DNA from: CAVRGQ01 sp963720785
Lineage (GTDB): Bacteria > Actinomycetota > Acidimicrobiia > IMCC26256 > DASPTH01
Reading direction: 5' to 3'
Assembly (NCBI GenBank): GCA_963720785.1
Contig: CAVRGQ010000008.1
Location: 496,001-560,000, forward strand
DNA length: 64,000 nt
The position numbers were made by a program, and so were the translations under genes. The notes under the pieces were generated by a model. That model worked only from the letters and a program-made list of their open reading frames with translations. It made no database searches and was not told the DNA's origin. Shown here piece after piece: positions 55,058 through 63,951 of the stretch; the stretch's first letter is position 1, and each line of letters opens with the position of its first letter.

Positions 55058-56302
55058 TCAGGCGAGCAATGCCTCGAGCGGATCCTCGGTCGCGAACGCG
55101 GCGCCCGGCCACACGGGGCGCTCGTCGAGCGGCACCGCGACCTCGGCCACACTCGGACCGATCGCCGCGGCGATCGGCGCCAGCGCCTCGAGGTCGAAGC
55201 CGTAGAGATGCGCCGCGGTCTCCCCCAGCATCGCCCGCAGGTCGGCCTCGGGGAAGTCCCACAGCGTCGCCCGCAGCGCAGCCGTGGTGTACGGCGCCGA
55301 GCCCTCGGGGTGCGGCGCGTCCGTCCCCCAGAGGATGCGGTCGACGCCGAGCGCGCGGATGTACTTCACGTCGTGGCGCGGCAACATGCTCGCCCCGAGC
55401 GAGCAGTTCCGCTGGAAGTACTCGATCGGCGTGAGCGACAGGTCGTTCACCGTGGGCGACGTGAACACCGCGCTGTAGTTGAGCTCCAACGGATCGTTCG
55501 CGTGCCTGGTCTGCACGTTGCGCAGCCGGCGCGTGATGTGCGCGAGGTCCTCGACCGCCCAGCGCAGCCCCCACATCTCCGTCCACACGAACTGCAGCTG
55601 CGGGTGACGTTCGAACACGCCGCCGATGATCAGGTGGTGCAACGTGCGACGTGTCCAGAGGTCGAGCTCGGTGAAGAAGATGCTGTTCGACACGTCGGCG
55701 TCGTCGCGCGCGTCGGGCGCGCCGGTGCCCTGGTGCTGGTGCACCGGGAGGCCGGTCGCGACGCACACGTCCCACAGCGGCGCGTAGCGCTCGTGGAAGT
55801 ACGGGTCGACGTCGTGGTTCGGCGGCACGCCCGGCAGCATCACCCCGGCCATCACGCCCGTGGACGCCGCCCACTCCACTTCGCGCACCGCGGCGTCGAC
55901 GTCGTTGGGCAGCAGTTGCACGATGCCGCGCCGCCGCACGGGCGCGAGGCGACAGAAGCCCTCGAGCCACCGGTTGTGGGCCTGCAGCCCCACCCACTTC
56001 CGCTCGAACGACGCGCGGTCGCGCGGCACACCGGTGAGGTGGGCGAGGATGTCGAAGAACGGCGGGAGCGTGTTGGGGAACACCACCTCGCCGGCGACAC
56101 CGTCGGCATCCATCGCGGCAAGGCGCACCTCGTCGTCGGCATTGAACCGGTCGGTGGTGTCGACCCACGGGTTCACGATCGAGGCCAGCCAGGCGTCGAA
56201 GTCGTCGTGCAACGACGAGGGCACGTACTCGCGGTACTCCGCCATCGGCGCGCCACCGTGCGCGTCGGACGTGACGATCAGGTAGCGGTCGTCGTTCGCC
56301 AT
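55058..56302 (-). CDS. Amidohydrolase-2 family metal-dependent hydrolase
   Basis: A 414-residue TIM-barrel hydrolase of the ACMSD / amidohydrolase-2 group. It begins YLIVTSDAHGGAP, where SDAHGG stands in for the usual DxHxH. GVMAGVMLPGVPP, LPVHQHQGTG (metal His), FVWTEMWGLRW and the late RILWGTDAPHPEG (catalytic Asp and His) follow. Members decarboxylate or hydrolyse aromatic-ring products. The family is expanded in actinobacteria that degrade steroids or aromatics. It stands alone here, with no aromatic genes near. Confidence 0.83.
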   Translation of the reverse strand: MANDDRYLIVTSDAHGGAPMAEYREYVPSSLHDDFDAWLASIVNPWVDTTDRFNADDEVRLAAMDADGVAGEVVFPNTLPPFFDILAHLTGVPRDRASFERKWVGLQAHNRWLEGFCRLAPVRRRGIVQLLPNDVDAAVREVEWAASTGVMAGVMLPGVPPNHDVDPYFHERYAPLWDVCVATGLPVHQHQGTGAPDARDDADVSNSIFFTELDLWTRRTLHHLIIGGVFERHPQLQFVWTEMWGLRWAVEDLAHITRRLRNVQTRHANDPLELNYSAVFTSPTVNDLSLTPIEYFQRNCSLGASMLPRHDVKYIRALGVDRILWGTDAPHPEGSAPYTTAALRATLWDFPEADLRAMLGETAAHLYGFDLEALAPIAAAIGPSVAEVAVPLDERPVWPGAAFATEDPLEALLA

Positions 56303-56394
56303 GGCTGTCCCCCCGGTTGCGGCCTGTGCGGCGACTCTACGACCGGCTGCCTGTGGCCGCTCGACGACCAACCGGGGACGGACCGGGGCCGGAC

Positions 56395-57446
56395 CTAGGT
56401 GAGGGTGAAGAGCACGAGCGCGGCGATGGCGTTGAACACCCCGTGGGCGACCATGCCCGGACCCAGCTTCTCCGCGTGCCAGCGCAGCGAGCCGAGGACG
56501 CCGCCGACCAGCGCGATCGTGACGACGGTGACGGTGGTCTGCGCGAGGTTCATGCCGATGCGGTAGTGCACCGCACCGAAGCAGATCGCCTGCGCGAACA
56601 GCGCGAAGCGCGCCCCGGTGCGGCTCGTGAACGCGCCCTGCACCAGGCCCCGGAAGAAGAGCTCCTCGAAGAACGGTGCGCCGACCACCAGGATCAGGGT
56701 GAGCACGATGATCGACACCGCGTTGCGGTCGATCGCGGTGCCCGGGGCTGCGCTCTGTCGCCACTGCTCCTTGGGGAACAGCTCGTACAGCGCGATCGCG
56801 AGCGCGCCGGCAACGAACCGCGTGATCACGCCGACGAGCGTGCCGAGGCCGAACTGCCGCCCCGACAGCTTCGCCAGGCCGAGATCGCGCAGCGACCCCG
56901 TGCCGTGGCGGACCACCGCGACCTTGCACGCGACGATCAGCGACAACCACAGCCCCGCCTGGCTGAGGCACAGCGCCTCCAGGCTGTGCACCGACCCGCC
57001 GAACGGCACCACGAGCAATGCGCCCAGCGCGGACAGGACCAGCGCGCCGACGATCCCGGCGATCGCGATGACACCGCCGCGCAATCCCCCTTCACGGGTG
57101 TGGCGCGGCGGGATCCAGGACCGCTCCGGCTCCGGCGCCGCGGCGACGTACCCCGTCCAGTTGGTGCCGTCCCACCAACGCGCGGGCGACTGCGCCCACG
57201 GGTCGGCGTACCAGCCCGGCGGCGGCAGGAGCGGGGTCGGGACGGCGACGGCGCCGGGGCCGGTGAGGCCGGCGATGACGAGATCGGTCTGCTCACGGAA
57301 CGAGACCGGGACGTACAGGTTCGTGCCCCGCCACTCGTGGGGGACGCGCCCCGCGTCAACCGGGCGTCGAGGCCCGCGCGCGATCCCTCGGGCCAGTGGC
57401 CGAGGCGGTACTCCCACAGGGGAGTGCCGGTGGTGGGGATCGTCAC
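56395..57446 (-). CDS. CPBP-family intramembrane protease-like protein, frameshifted
   Basis: Starting at the GTG at 57446 (GGGAGG eight bases upstream) the frame reads WEYRLGHWPEGSRAGLDARL, then breaks in the C-run at 57349-57352. One extra base restores TRGRVPHEWRGTNLYVP and a 350-residue protein. A DUF2510-like PPGWYADPWAQSPARWWDGTNWTGY segment comes next (a single Trp-rich module), then eight hydrophobic segments with the CPBP motifs FFEELFFRGL, where EExxxR is catalytic, FGAVHY (His) and MVAHGVFN (His). These proteases handle membrane proteins or bacteriocin immunity. The homopolymer break suggests sequence error. Confidence 0.82.
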
Positions 57447-57513
57447 GGGCACATCCTCCCAAACTGCGCGCACCGCGCGGGGCATGATGGTGCCCAATTC
57501 GAGGGAGGGCGTG

Positions 57514-58503
57514 ATGACCGACGACACCACACCAATGGGCGCGCCGCCTGACGGGGGCGACTCCGGCTCCACTGCTGCGGCCCCGCCGCCGCCACCCCTG
57601 CCGGGTGCCGCGGTGCCACCTCCCCCACTTGCGGCAGCCGCACCTCCCCCGCCGCCCCCGCCACCTCCCGCGCCGACCACCGCGGGATGGGCCGCACCTC
57701 CCCCGCCCCCCGGCGCGCAGTTCGGCGCGGCGCCGGGCGTTCCCGCCACCGCGCCGCCGGTCGGCGCGCCCGGCTGGGCCCCACCCCCGCCGGCGATCCC
57801 GGTCGCGGCCACACCGCAGTGGCGCAGCCTGAACGGCCTCACCAACGCGATCACCGTGTTCCTCGGCCTCGCCATCGCCGGCGCCGTGTTCTCGATCATC
57901 GCGTTCGCCAACCGCATCAGCGTCGCCGACGACATCCTCGAGCGCCGCGGCAACCTCTTCGACCTCTTCCAGCGCGCCAACGACGCCGACGACCTGGTGA
58001 AGGCCGCCGGCGCGATCTACGCGTTCGTCGCCCTCGTCCTCTTCGTGCTCGTCATCATCTGGACGTTCCGCGCGATGAAGAACAACGAGGCACTGGGCCG
58101 CACGTTCCCGCGGTTCAAGCCGGGCTGGGGCATCGCCGGATGGCTCATCCCCCTGGCCAACTTCGTGATCCCCGTGCTCATCCTCCAGGACCTGTGGCGC
58201 GGCTCCGACCCCCAGACCGCGCGGAGCGACACCACCTGGCGCTCCAACAAGGGATCGCCGCTGATCGGCTGGTACTGGGCCACGTTCCTCGTCTCCAGCC
58301 TGATCCGCATCGGTGGCACCTCCACCAACGACGACGAGTTCTCTCGCCAGTACTTCGACGACATCAAGAGCCAGGACTCGCGCTTCCTCGCCGGATCGGT
58401 CGTGGCGATCGCCGCGGCGATCCTGGGCATCCTGATGTTCCGCCGCATCGCACAGCGGCAGGAGGAGTGCCTGCGGGCGCAGCAACAGGCATGGGGCGTC
58501 TGA
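57514..58503 (+). CDS. DUF4328 membrane protein with a Pro-rich N-terminus
   Basis: A 329-residue protein; the ATG at 57514 has GGGAGGG seven bases upstream. Residues 1-105 are low-complexity Pro/Ala/Gly with Pro runs, a likely unfolded cytosolic arm. About four hydrophobic segments follow, and the DUF4328 signature lies at WTFRAMKNNEALGR and PRFKPGWGIAGWLIPLANFV, then LQDLWRGSDP. Function is unknown; the family is common in actinobacteria. It diverges from the CPBP gene across a 67-bp gap. Confidence 0.82.
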   Translation: MTDDTTPMGAPPDGGDSGSTAAAPPPPPLPGAAVPPPPLAAAAPPPPPPPPPAPTTAGWAAPPPPPGAQFGAAPGVPATAPPVGAPGWAPPPPAIPVAATPQWRSLNGLTNAITVFLGLAIAGAVFSIIAFANRISVADDILERRGNLFDLFQRANDADDLVKAAGAIYAFVALVLFVLVIIWTFRAMKNNEALGRTFPRFKPGWGIAGWLIPLANFVIPVLILQDLWRGSDPQTARSDTTWRSNKGSPLIGWYWATFLVSSLIRIGGTSTNDDEFSRQYFDDIKSQDSRFLAGSVVAIAAAILGILMFRRIAQRQEECLRAQQQAWGV

Positions 58504-58576
58504 GGCCACCACACCGGCGGTAGCCTCCGCGGCGGCCACCCACCACGCAGCCCGACCGCGACCCGAGGAGCACACC

Positions 58577-59362
58577 GTGGAGCTCGAGACCCTGCTGTAC
58601 CGCGAAGAAGACGGCGTCGCCGTCGTCACGCTGAACCGGGCCGACGTCCACAACTGCTTCAACCCGCAGATGGAGCACGAGCTCGCCGCGGTGTGGAACT
58701 CGATCAAGGCGAACCCCGCCGTCCGCGCCGCGGTGCTCACCGCCGCGGGCGACCGGTCGTTCTGCACCGGAATGGACCGCGGCGACATCCCCGTCGATGC
58801 CGACTACGACCCGTACACCTACGACGACCCCGGTCACCGGCTCGGGCCGAAGAGCCAGGAGTGCTGGAAGCCGGTGATCGGTGCGGTCAACGGCATGGCC
58901 GGCGGCGGCGCCTTCTACCTGCTCGGCGAGTGCGACATCCTGATCGCCGCCGACCACGCCACGTTCTTCGACCCGCACGTCACGTACGGGATGCCCGCAG
59001 TGTTCGAGCCGATCACCATGCTGGCCCGCATGCCGTTCGGCGAGGTGATGCGCATGAGCCTCATGGGCACCGCGGAGCGCATCTCCGCGCCGCGTGCCTA
59101 CGAGATCGGCCTGGTCACCGAGGTGGTGCCGAAGGAGCAGCTGCTCGACGCCGCGCTGCACGTCGCCCGCACGATCGCGTCGTTCCCGCAGAGTGCGGTG
59201 CTCTCCACGCTGCGCACGTTGTGGGCCGCCCGCGAGCTCACCCCCGACCAGGGCCGCATCATGGGCAACGTGCTGCTCAACCTCGGCACCAGCACCGCGG
59301 CGAAGGCGGAGGGCCAGCAGGTGTTCTCGTCGGGCACGCGCATCGAGCCGCGCATCCGCTGA
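58577..59362 (+). CDS. Enoyl-CoA hydratase/isomerase family protein
   Basis: A 261-residue crotonase-fold protein starting at a GTG with CGAGGAG upstream. The oxyanion hole is formed by the FCTGMDRGDI and GMAGGGAFYLLGECDILIA segments. At the positions usually holding the two catalytic Glu I see FDPHVTYGMPAVFEP, so the exact chemistry is uncertain; the usual ExxG Glu is not obvious. It may act on a CoA ester as hydratase, isomerase or hydrolase. It converges on the phosphotransferase gene with 20 nt between stops. Confidence 0.82.
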   Translation: MELETLLYREEDGVAVVTLNRADVHNCFNPQMEHELAAVWNSIKANPAVRAAVLTAAGDRSFCTGMDRGDIPVDADYDPYTYDDPGHRLGPKSQECWKPVIGAVNGMAGGGAFYLLGECDILIAADHATFFDPHVTYGMPAVFEPITMLARMPFGEVMRMSLMGTAERISAPRAYEIGLVTEVVPKEQLLDAALHVARTIASFPQSAVLSTLRTLWAARELTPDQGRIMGNVLLNLGTSTAAKAEGQQVFSSGTRIEPRIR

Positions 59363-59382
59363 CCCGCGTCAGGCGGGCGCGG

Positions 59383-60468
59383 TCAGGGGGTGGCGGGGAG
59401 CTGCGAGGTCGCGGCGAGCTCGGCGGCTCCCCGCATCAGGTTGAGCACCGTGTCGCCGTATGCGAGCACGCGCTCGTTCGTGGACTCGCCCTTGTGCAGT
59501 GCGGCGTACCCGCCTTCGAGCACGATCGCGAGCTTGAAGCGCGCCAGCACCACGTAGTAGTCGGCCGCGCTCACGTCGCGGCCGCTCACGCGCGCGTACA
59601 GCTCGAGCATGTCGTCACGGGACGCGAAGCCTGCAGTGGAGTACGCGTTCATGTGGTTGGTGGGATCGTCGGGCCACGCCTGCAGCATCCAGCCGAGGTC
59701 GAGCAGCGGGTCGCCGATCGTGGCCATCTCCCAGTCGACGATCGCGGCGAGCCGCCCGGGCCGGCCGTGGGCGAACATCACATTCGCGAACTGGTAGTCA
59801 CCGTGGATGATGCCGGGCGCCTGCGCCGCGGGGATGTGGGTACGCAGCCACGCGGCCGCGTCGTCGATCCCGGGGATCTCGCGAATGCGCACCTTCTCGA
59901 AGTGCGACATCCAGCGGTCGACCTGGCGGTCGAGGAACTTGTCGGGTTTGCCGAAGCCCTCGAGTCCGCCCGCGACCCAGTCGACGTTGGCCAGTCGCGC
60001 CGCGCCGTCGATCACCGCGGCGCCGAGCTCGGCGCGGGCGGTGTCGTCGGAGTCGAAGGGTTCGGGCCAGTCGTTGCCGCCCATCGGCGACCAGCCGTCG
60101 ACGAAACGCATCAGGTAGAAGCTCACGCCCATCACCGAGTGGTCGTCGCACGCGGCGACGGCCTCCGCGTGCGGCACGTCGGTGCCGCGCAACGCCTGCA
60201 ACACGCGGAACTCGCGCATCATCAGCTCGTTGCGCCCCGGGGGAACGACCTCGGGCGGGCGGCGCAACACGAAGTGCTCACCGCCGCGCCGCACCGAGAA
60301 GATCTCGTTCTGGGAACCGCCGCTGATGTACGCGAGCTCCGGCGCGCCGGTACCGGGCAGGCCTTCCTGGTCCATCCACCGCCCGACGACCTCGGCGTCG
60401 ACGAGGTGCATCGACCGCTCGCCGTGCGCGACGTTCGCGGCCCGGAAGTCCTGGATCTCGTCGGTCAC
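59383..60468 (-). CDS. ACAD10-like phosphotransferase family protein
   Basis: A 361-residue APH-fold kinase beginning at the GTG at 60468. The nucleotide lobe has ISGGSQNEIFSVRRGG and FVLRRPP (Lys/Arg site). The catalytic loop IIHGDYQFANVMF is intact and the metal site is AAIVDWEMATIGDPLLDLG. Members related to the ACAD10 kinase domain phosphorylate hydroxyacyl-CoAs, so pairing with an enoyl-CoA hydratase next door fits a fatty-acid or hydroxyacid pathway. The substrate has not been shown here. Confidence 0.85.
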   Translation of the reverse strand: MTDEIQDFRAANVAHGERSMHLVDAEVVGRWMDQEGLPGTGAPELAYISGGSQNEIFSVRRGGEHFVLRRPPEVVPPGRNELMMREFRVLQALRGTDVPHAEAVAACDDHSVMGVSFYLMRFVDGWSPMGGNDWPEPFDSDDTARAELGAAVIDGAARLANVDWVAGGLEGFGKPDKFLDRQVDRWMSHFEKVRIREIPGIDDAAAWLRTHIPAAQAPGIIHGDYQFANVMFAHGRPGRLAAIVDWEMATIGDPLLDLGWMLQAWPDDPTNHMNAYSTAGFASRDDMLELYARVSGRDVSAADYYVVLARFKLAIVLEGGYAALHKGESTNERVLAYGDTVLNLMRGAAELAATSQLPATP

Positions 60469-60523
60469 GGGCGGCACCCTATCCCGGGCCCGATCGCGGG
60501 CGCTCGGGCGGTCGGGCGCTCGA

Positions 60524-62725
60524 TCAGACCGGCGCAGCCTCGCGACCCTCGGCGTAGAACTGCCGGAGTTCCTCGTCGACGTCGTCGATCGCCTCGACGT
60601 GCAGGCGGGGCACGATGCGGTCGAGCCACTTCGGGAACCACCAGTTCTTGTCGCCGAGGAGCTCCATCGTGGCGGGCACCAGCACCATGCGCACGATGGT
60701 GGCGTCGATGAGGATCGCGAACGCGAGGCCGGCACCGAAGAGCTTGATCATCGCACCGTCGGGGATGATGAAGCTCGCGAACACGGTGACCATGATGAGC
60801 GCCGCCGCGGTGATGACGCGTGCGGTGGCGGCGAGACCGTCGGCGACGGCGGTGGCGTTGTCGTGGGTGCGGTCGTACTCCTCGCGGATGCGCGACAGCA
60901 GGAACACCTCGTAGTCCATCGAGAGCCCGAAGAGGATGGCGAACATCATCATCGGGATGAACGGTGCGATGGGCCCGGTCTTGTCGATGCCGACGACGTC
61001 GGAGAACCACCCCCACTCGAACACCGCCACGACGAGCCCGTAGGCCGCGCCGATCGAGAGCAGGTTCATGATCACGGCCTTGAGCGGCACCAGCAGGCTG
61101 CGGAAGACCGCCATCAACAGGAGGAAGCTCAGCAACAGCACGCCGCCGATGAACCACGGCAGGCGCGCCGCGAGCTGCTCGGCCACGTCGATACCCGAGG
61201 CGGTGATGCCGCCGACCTTCACCTGCACGTCGGTGCCGGCCACCGCCTGCGGGATCACGTCGTCGCGGATCGTGTGGACCAGCTCCTCCGTCTCCTTCGA
61301 CTGCGGCGAGGTGGTGGGGATCACGCGGATCACCGCGGCGTCACCCGACGGGCTCGGGACCGCGGGGCTGGCGAACGCGACGCCGGGAGTGGCCGCGAGG
61401 GTCTTCGACAGCTGCGTGAGTGCAGCGGTGTCGGTGCCCTCGGGGAACTGCGCCGCGAGGACGAGGGGACCGTTGAAGCCGACACCGAAGCCGTCGGTGA
61501 CGAGGTCGTAGGCCCGGCGGGTGGTGTCGGTCTTCGGGTTGGCGCCGTCGTCGGGGAACGCGAGGCGCATGGAGAGCATCGGGATCGCGAGCACGAGCAG
61601 CACGAGCAGCCCGGCGATCGCGGAGATCCACGGGTGGTGCTGCACGACGCGGCTCCACCGGTACCAGACGTTGCGCTTCGCGGTGGTCTCGGCCGTGGCC
61701 TTGCGGCGGATCGAGAAGCGGTCGATCGAACGGCCGACGAAACCGAGCAGCGCGGGCACCAACGTGATCGACGCGAGCATCACCACCGCGACCGTGATCG
61801 ACGCGCCGACCGCGAGGCCGTTCACGAAGTCGACGCCCATGATGAACAGGCCGAGCAGGGAGATGACGACCGTGGTGCCGGCGAACAGCACCGCGCGGCC
61901 CGCGGTGTCGATCGATCGCACGGTGGCCGCGTGCGGGTCCATGCCCTCGCCCAGGCTCTGGCGGTAGCGGGTGACGATGAACAGCGCGTAGTCGATGCCC
62001 ACGCCGATGCCGATCATCGATGCGAGCTGCGTGGTCATGTCGGGGGTGGTGAACACGTGGCTCGACAGCGCGACGAGCGCGAAGCCCACGCCGATGCCGA
62101 ACAACGCCGTGAGGATCGGGAGCCCCATCGCCAGCAACGAACCGAACGCGATGAGCAGGATGATCACCGCGGCGGCGATGCCGATCAGCTCGGAGGCCCC
62201 GAGCTCGGGCTTCTCCTGGAACATCCGGCCGCCCAGCTCGACCTGCAGCTTCGAACCGGCGACTGCTGTACCGCTCGCGGTGTCGGCGATCTTGCGCACG
62301 TCGTCGACCGTGGACTGCTTCACGTCACCGGCGCGCTGCGCGAACTGCACGGTGGCGAACGCCACCTTGCCGTCCTTCGCGGTCTGCCCCAGGCCCTGCG
62401 GCGCGTACGGGCTGGTGATGCCGGTGATGCCCGGCACCTTCGCGACGTCGGCGAAGACTTGCTCCATCGCGGCCTGCACCTCGGGCGTGGCGACGCCGGC
62501 GGGCGACGCGAACACGATCTGCCCCTCGTCGCCGGCCTTGGCCGCGAACCGCGCCTTGAGGAGGTTGGCGGCCTGCTGTGACTCGGTGCCGCCCACCTCG
62601 ATGCCCTGCGAGTAGGCGGAACCGACCGAGTTGGCGACGAGGGTGAGCCCGACGAGCGCGACGAGCCACATGAGGACGACCACCTTGCGGTGGCGGTGGC
62701 ACCAGGAAGCGAGCCGGCGCAGCAC
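60524..62725 (-). CDS. MMPL-family RND exporter
   Basis: A 733-residue inner-membrane transporter starting at a GTG with AGGAAA upstream. Twelve membrane segments fall in two repeats, each with an extracytoplasmic loop domain. The family motifs are IGIGVGIDYALFIVTRYRQS in the first half and ILFGLSMDYEVFLLSRIREEY in the second; the Asp-Tyr pairs lie in the proton path. Actinobacterial relatives export lipids or drugs. It diverges from a MarR gene, and the inverted repeat between them suggests MarR controls it. Confidence 0.92.
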   Translation of the reverse strand: MLRRLASWCHRHRKVVVLMWLVALVGLTLVANSVGSAYSQGIEVGGTESQQAANLLKARFAAKAGDEGQIVFASPAGVATPEVQAAMEQVFADVAKVPGITGITSPYAPQGLGQTAKDGKVAFATVQFAQRAGDVKQSTVDDVRKIADTASGTAVAGSKLQVELGGRMFQEKPELGASELIGIAAAVIILLIAFGSLLAMGLPILTALFGIGVGFALVALSSHVFTTPDMTTQLASMIGIGVGIDYALFIVTRYRQSLGEGMDPHAATVRSIDTAGRAVLFAGTTVVISLLGLFIMGVDFVNGLAVGASITVAVVMLASITLVPALLGFVGRSIDRFSIRRKATAETTAKRNVWYRWSRVVQHHPWISAIAGLLVLLVLAIPMLSMRLAFPDDGANPKTDTTRRAYDLVTDGFGVGFNGPLVLAAQFPEGTDTAALTQLSKTLAATPGVAFASPAVPSPSGDAAVIRVIPTTSPQSKETEELVHTIRDDVIPQAVAGTDVQVKVGGITASGIDVAEQLAARLPWFIGGVLLLSFLLLMAVFRSLLVPLKAVIMNLLSIGAAYGLVVAVFEWGWFSDVVGIDKTGPIAPFIPMMMFAILFGLSMDYEVFLLSRIREEYDRTHDNATAVADGLAATARVITAAALIMVTVFASFIIPDGAMIKLFGAGLAFAILIDATIVRMVLVPATMELLGDKNWWFPKWLDRIVPRLHVEAIDDVDEELRQFYAEGREAAPV

Positions 62726-62770
62726 GTCGGTTTCCTTTCCCCGCCCGGGGGGCGAAACGGGGTACAGTAT

Positions 62771-62799
62771 TTGGAAGGGAAAACCATTGGGCTTTCCAA
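62771..62799. promoter_or_regulatory. Inverted repeat between MMPL and marR genes
   Basis: TTGGAA at 62771-62776 and TTCCAA at 62794-62799 form a 6-bp inverted repeat, with AT-rich sequence between, in the 103-bp divergent gap. TACAGTAT just before it resembles a -10 box. MarR dimers commonly bind such sites to silence both genes. Confidence 0.5.
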
Positions 62800-62828
62800 C
62801 TATTGCAAGCTAGCAGGAGTTCGCGGCA

Positions 62829-63314
62829 GTGGCGACACCCGGGGGGACATCCAGGAGCACGAAGGCCGAAGCGAAGGCCGACACGAAGGCCGACACCGAG
62901 CTCACCCGTGACCTCCTCGCCCACCTCCACGGCCTCGTGGAGGGCATGAAGCACTACGCCCAGGACCTCGCCCTGGAGTTCGGCCTCTCCCTCTCGCAGC
63001 TCGACGCCCTCAAGAGCCTCGGCGGCGCGCCCTGTTCGCAGCGCGACCTCGCGCAGTCGCTGCACTTCGACGCGTCGAACGTCACCGACATCGTCGACCG
63101 GCTCGAGACCCGGGGCCTCGTGCAGCGCACCGTGGATCCCAACGACCGCCGGGTGCGGCGGCTCGTGCTCACCGACGAGGGCGCCGCGGTACGCCGCAAG
63201 CTGGTGGAGCGCATCGTCGACGACGCGCCCATCACCCGGCTCTCGAAGGCGGATCAGACCACGCTGCGCGACCTGCTCGCCAAGATCACCGACCCCATCG
63301 ACCTACCGGAGTAG
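62829..63314 (+). CDS. MarR-family regulator
   Basis: A 161-residue winged-helix regulator. The GTG start has AGGAG nine bases upstream. The N-terminal 25 residues are a Lys/Ala/Asp tail with short repeats (KAEAKADTKADTE). The DNA-binding part has CSQRDLAQSLHFDASNVTDIVDRLETRGLV, the standard recognition helix and wing start, and DPNDRRVRRLVLTDEG as the wing. It lies opposite the MMPL exporter and probably represses it until a ligand binds. It is only 1 nt from the stop of the convergent isochorismatase-like gene. Confidence 0.9.
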   Translation: MATPGGTSRSTKAEAKADTKADTELTRDLLAHLHGLVEGMKHYAQDLALEFGLSLSQLDALKSLGGAPCSQRDLAQSLHFDASNVTDIVDRLETRGLVQRTVDPNDRRVRRLVLTDEGAAVRRKLVERIVDDAPITRLSKADQTTLRDLLAKITDPIDLPE

Positions 63315-63315
63315 C

Positions 63316-63951
63316 TCAGCTCCAGGCGGCGATCAGCTCGTCGGTGGTGGTGATCGTCGCCACGAACGACAGCGAGTTCTCGATGATCACGTCGGTGTAG
63401 CTGGCGGGAAAGCCGGTGATCCCGTCGCGCGCCACCACGGCCTGGTAGCCCAGGTTCACCGCGTCGAACACGCCACAGGTGACACCGACGTTGGTGGACA
63501 CGCCCACCACGATCACCGTCTGCGCGCCGAGGTTCGTGAGCAGCGCGCCCACGTCGGTGCCCGCGATCGGCGAGATGCCGTGCAGGCGCACCGAGACGAG
63601 GTCGGACTCCTCGCAGCCGATCTCGTCGATGACGTCGACGAGCGGCGTGCCGATGGTCTGGAACATCTTGTACTTCTCGGTGGCCGCGAACAGCCGGGCG
63701 TTGTGGTTCGCGCCCTTGAGATCGGGGCGGTGCCCCGCGATCGTGTGGATCACGTTGCAGCCCGCGGCGCGCCCGGCCTTCACCAGACGACCCATCGTGT
63801 CGAGCACGCCGGAGTCGCGCGCCGCCTCGTAGAGGTCGCGGCGCACGCTCTCGGGGCCGATCACACCCTTCTGCGCCTCCTGCGTGAGGATGACGGTGTG
63901 GGCGGGGTCGACGAGTTCACGGAGGTCCATGGGCCGGTACCGTATCGCCAT
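63316..63951 (-). CDS. Isochorismatase-fold protein lacking the catalytic Cys
   Basis: A 204- to 211-residue protein of the cysteine-hydrolase/isochorismatase superfamily; the start is the ATG at 63951 or, more likely, at 63930. VILTQEAQKGVIGPES stands where the usual VIDMQ with catalytic Asp lies, so Asp seems replaced by Glu. In VVGVSTNVGVTCGVFDAVNLGY the position of the nucleophilic Cys is Gly; a Cys occurs three residues on. True isochorismatases also lack that Cys, and a related group with this wording is common in actinobacteria. The reaction is unknown. Confidence 0.78.
   Translation of the reverse strand: MAIRYRPMDLRELVDPAHTVILTQEAQKGVIGPESVRRDLYEAARDSGVLDTMGRLVKAGRAAGCNVIHTIAGHRPDLKGANHNARLFAATEKYKMFQTIGTPLVDVIDEIGCEESDLVSVRLHGISPIAGTDVGALLTNLGAQTVIVVGVSTNVGVTCGVFDAVNLGYQAVVARDGITGFPASYTDVIIENSLSFVATITTTDELIAAWS

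Noticed and set aside
42777..57446. Calling modC, the amidohydrolase, the deoxyribosyltransferase and the CPBP gene pseudogenes
   Set aside because: Each needs one base to recover a normal-length protein with all motifs, and the same pattern affects valS and folC. Sequence error explains them better than decay.
62846..62900. A tandem repeat at the start of the MarR gene
   Set aside because: The GAAGGCCGAC-like units encode a Lys/Ala/Asp tail and vary in length. They are low-complexity coding sequence rather than a separate repeat element.
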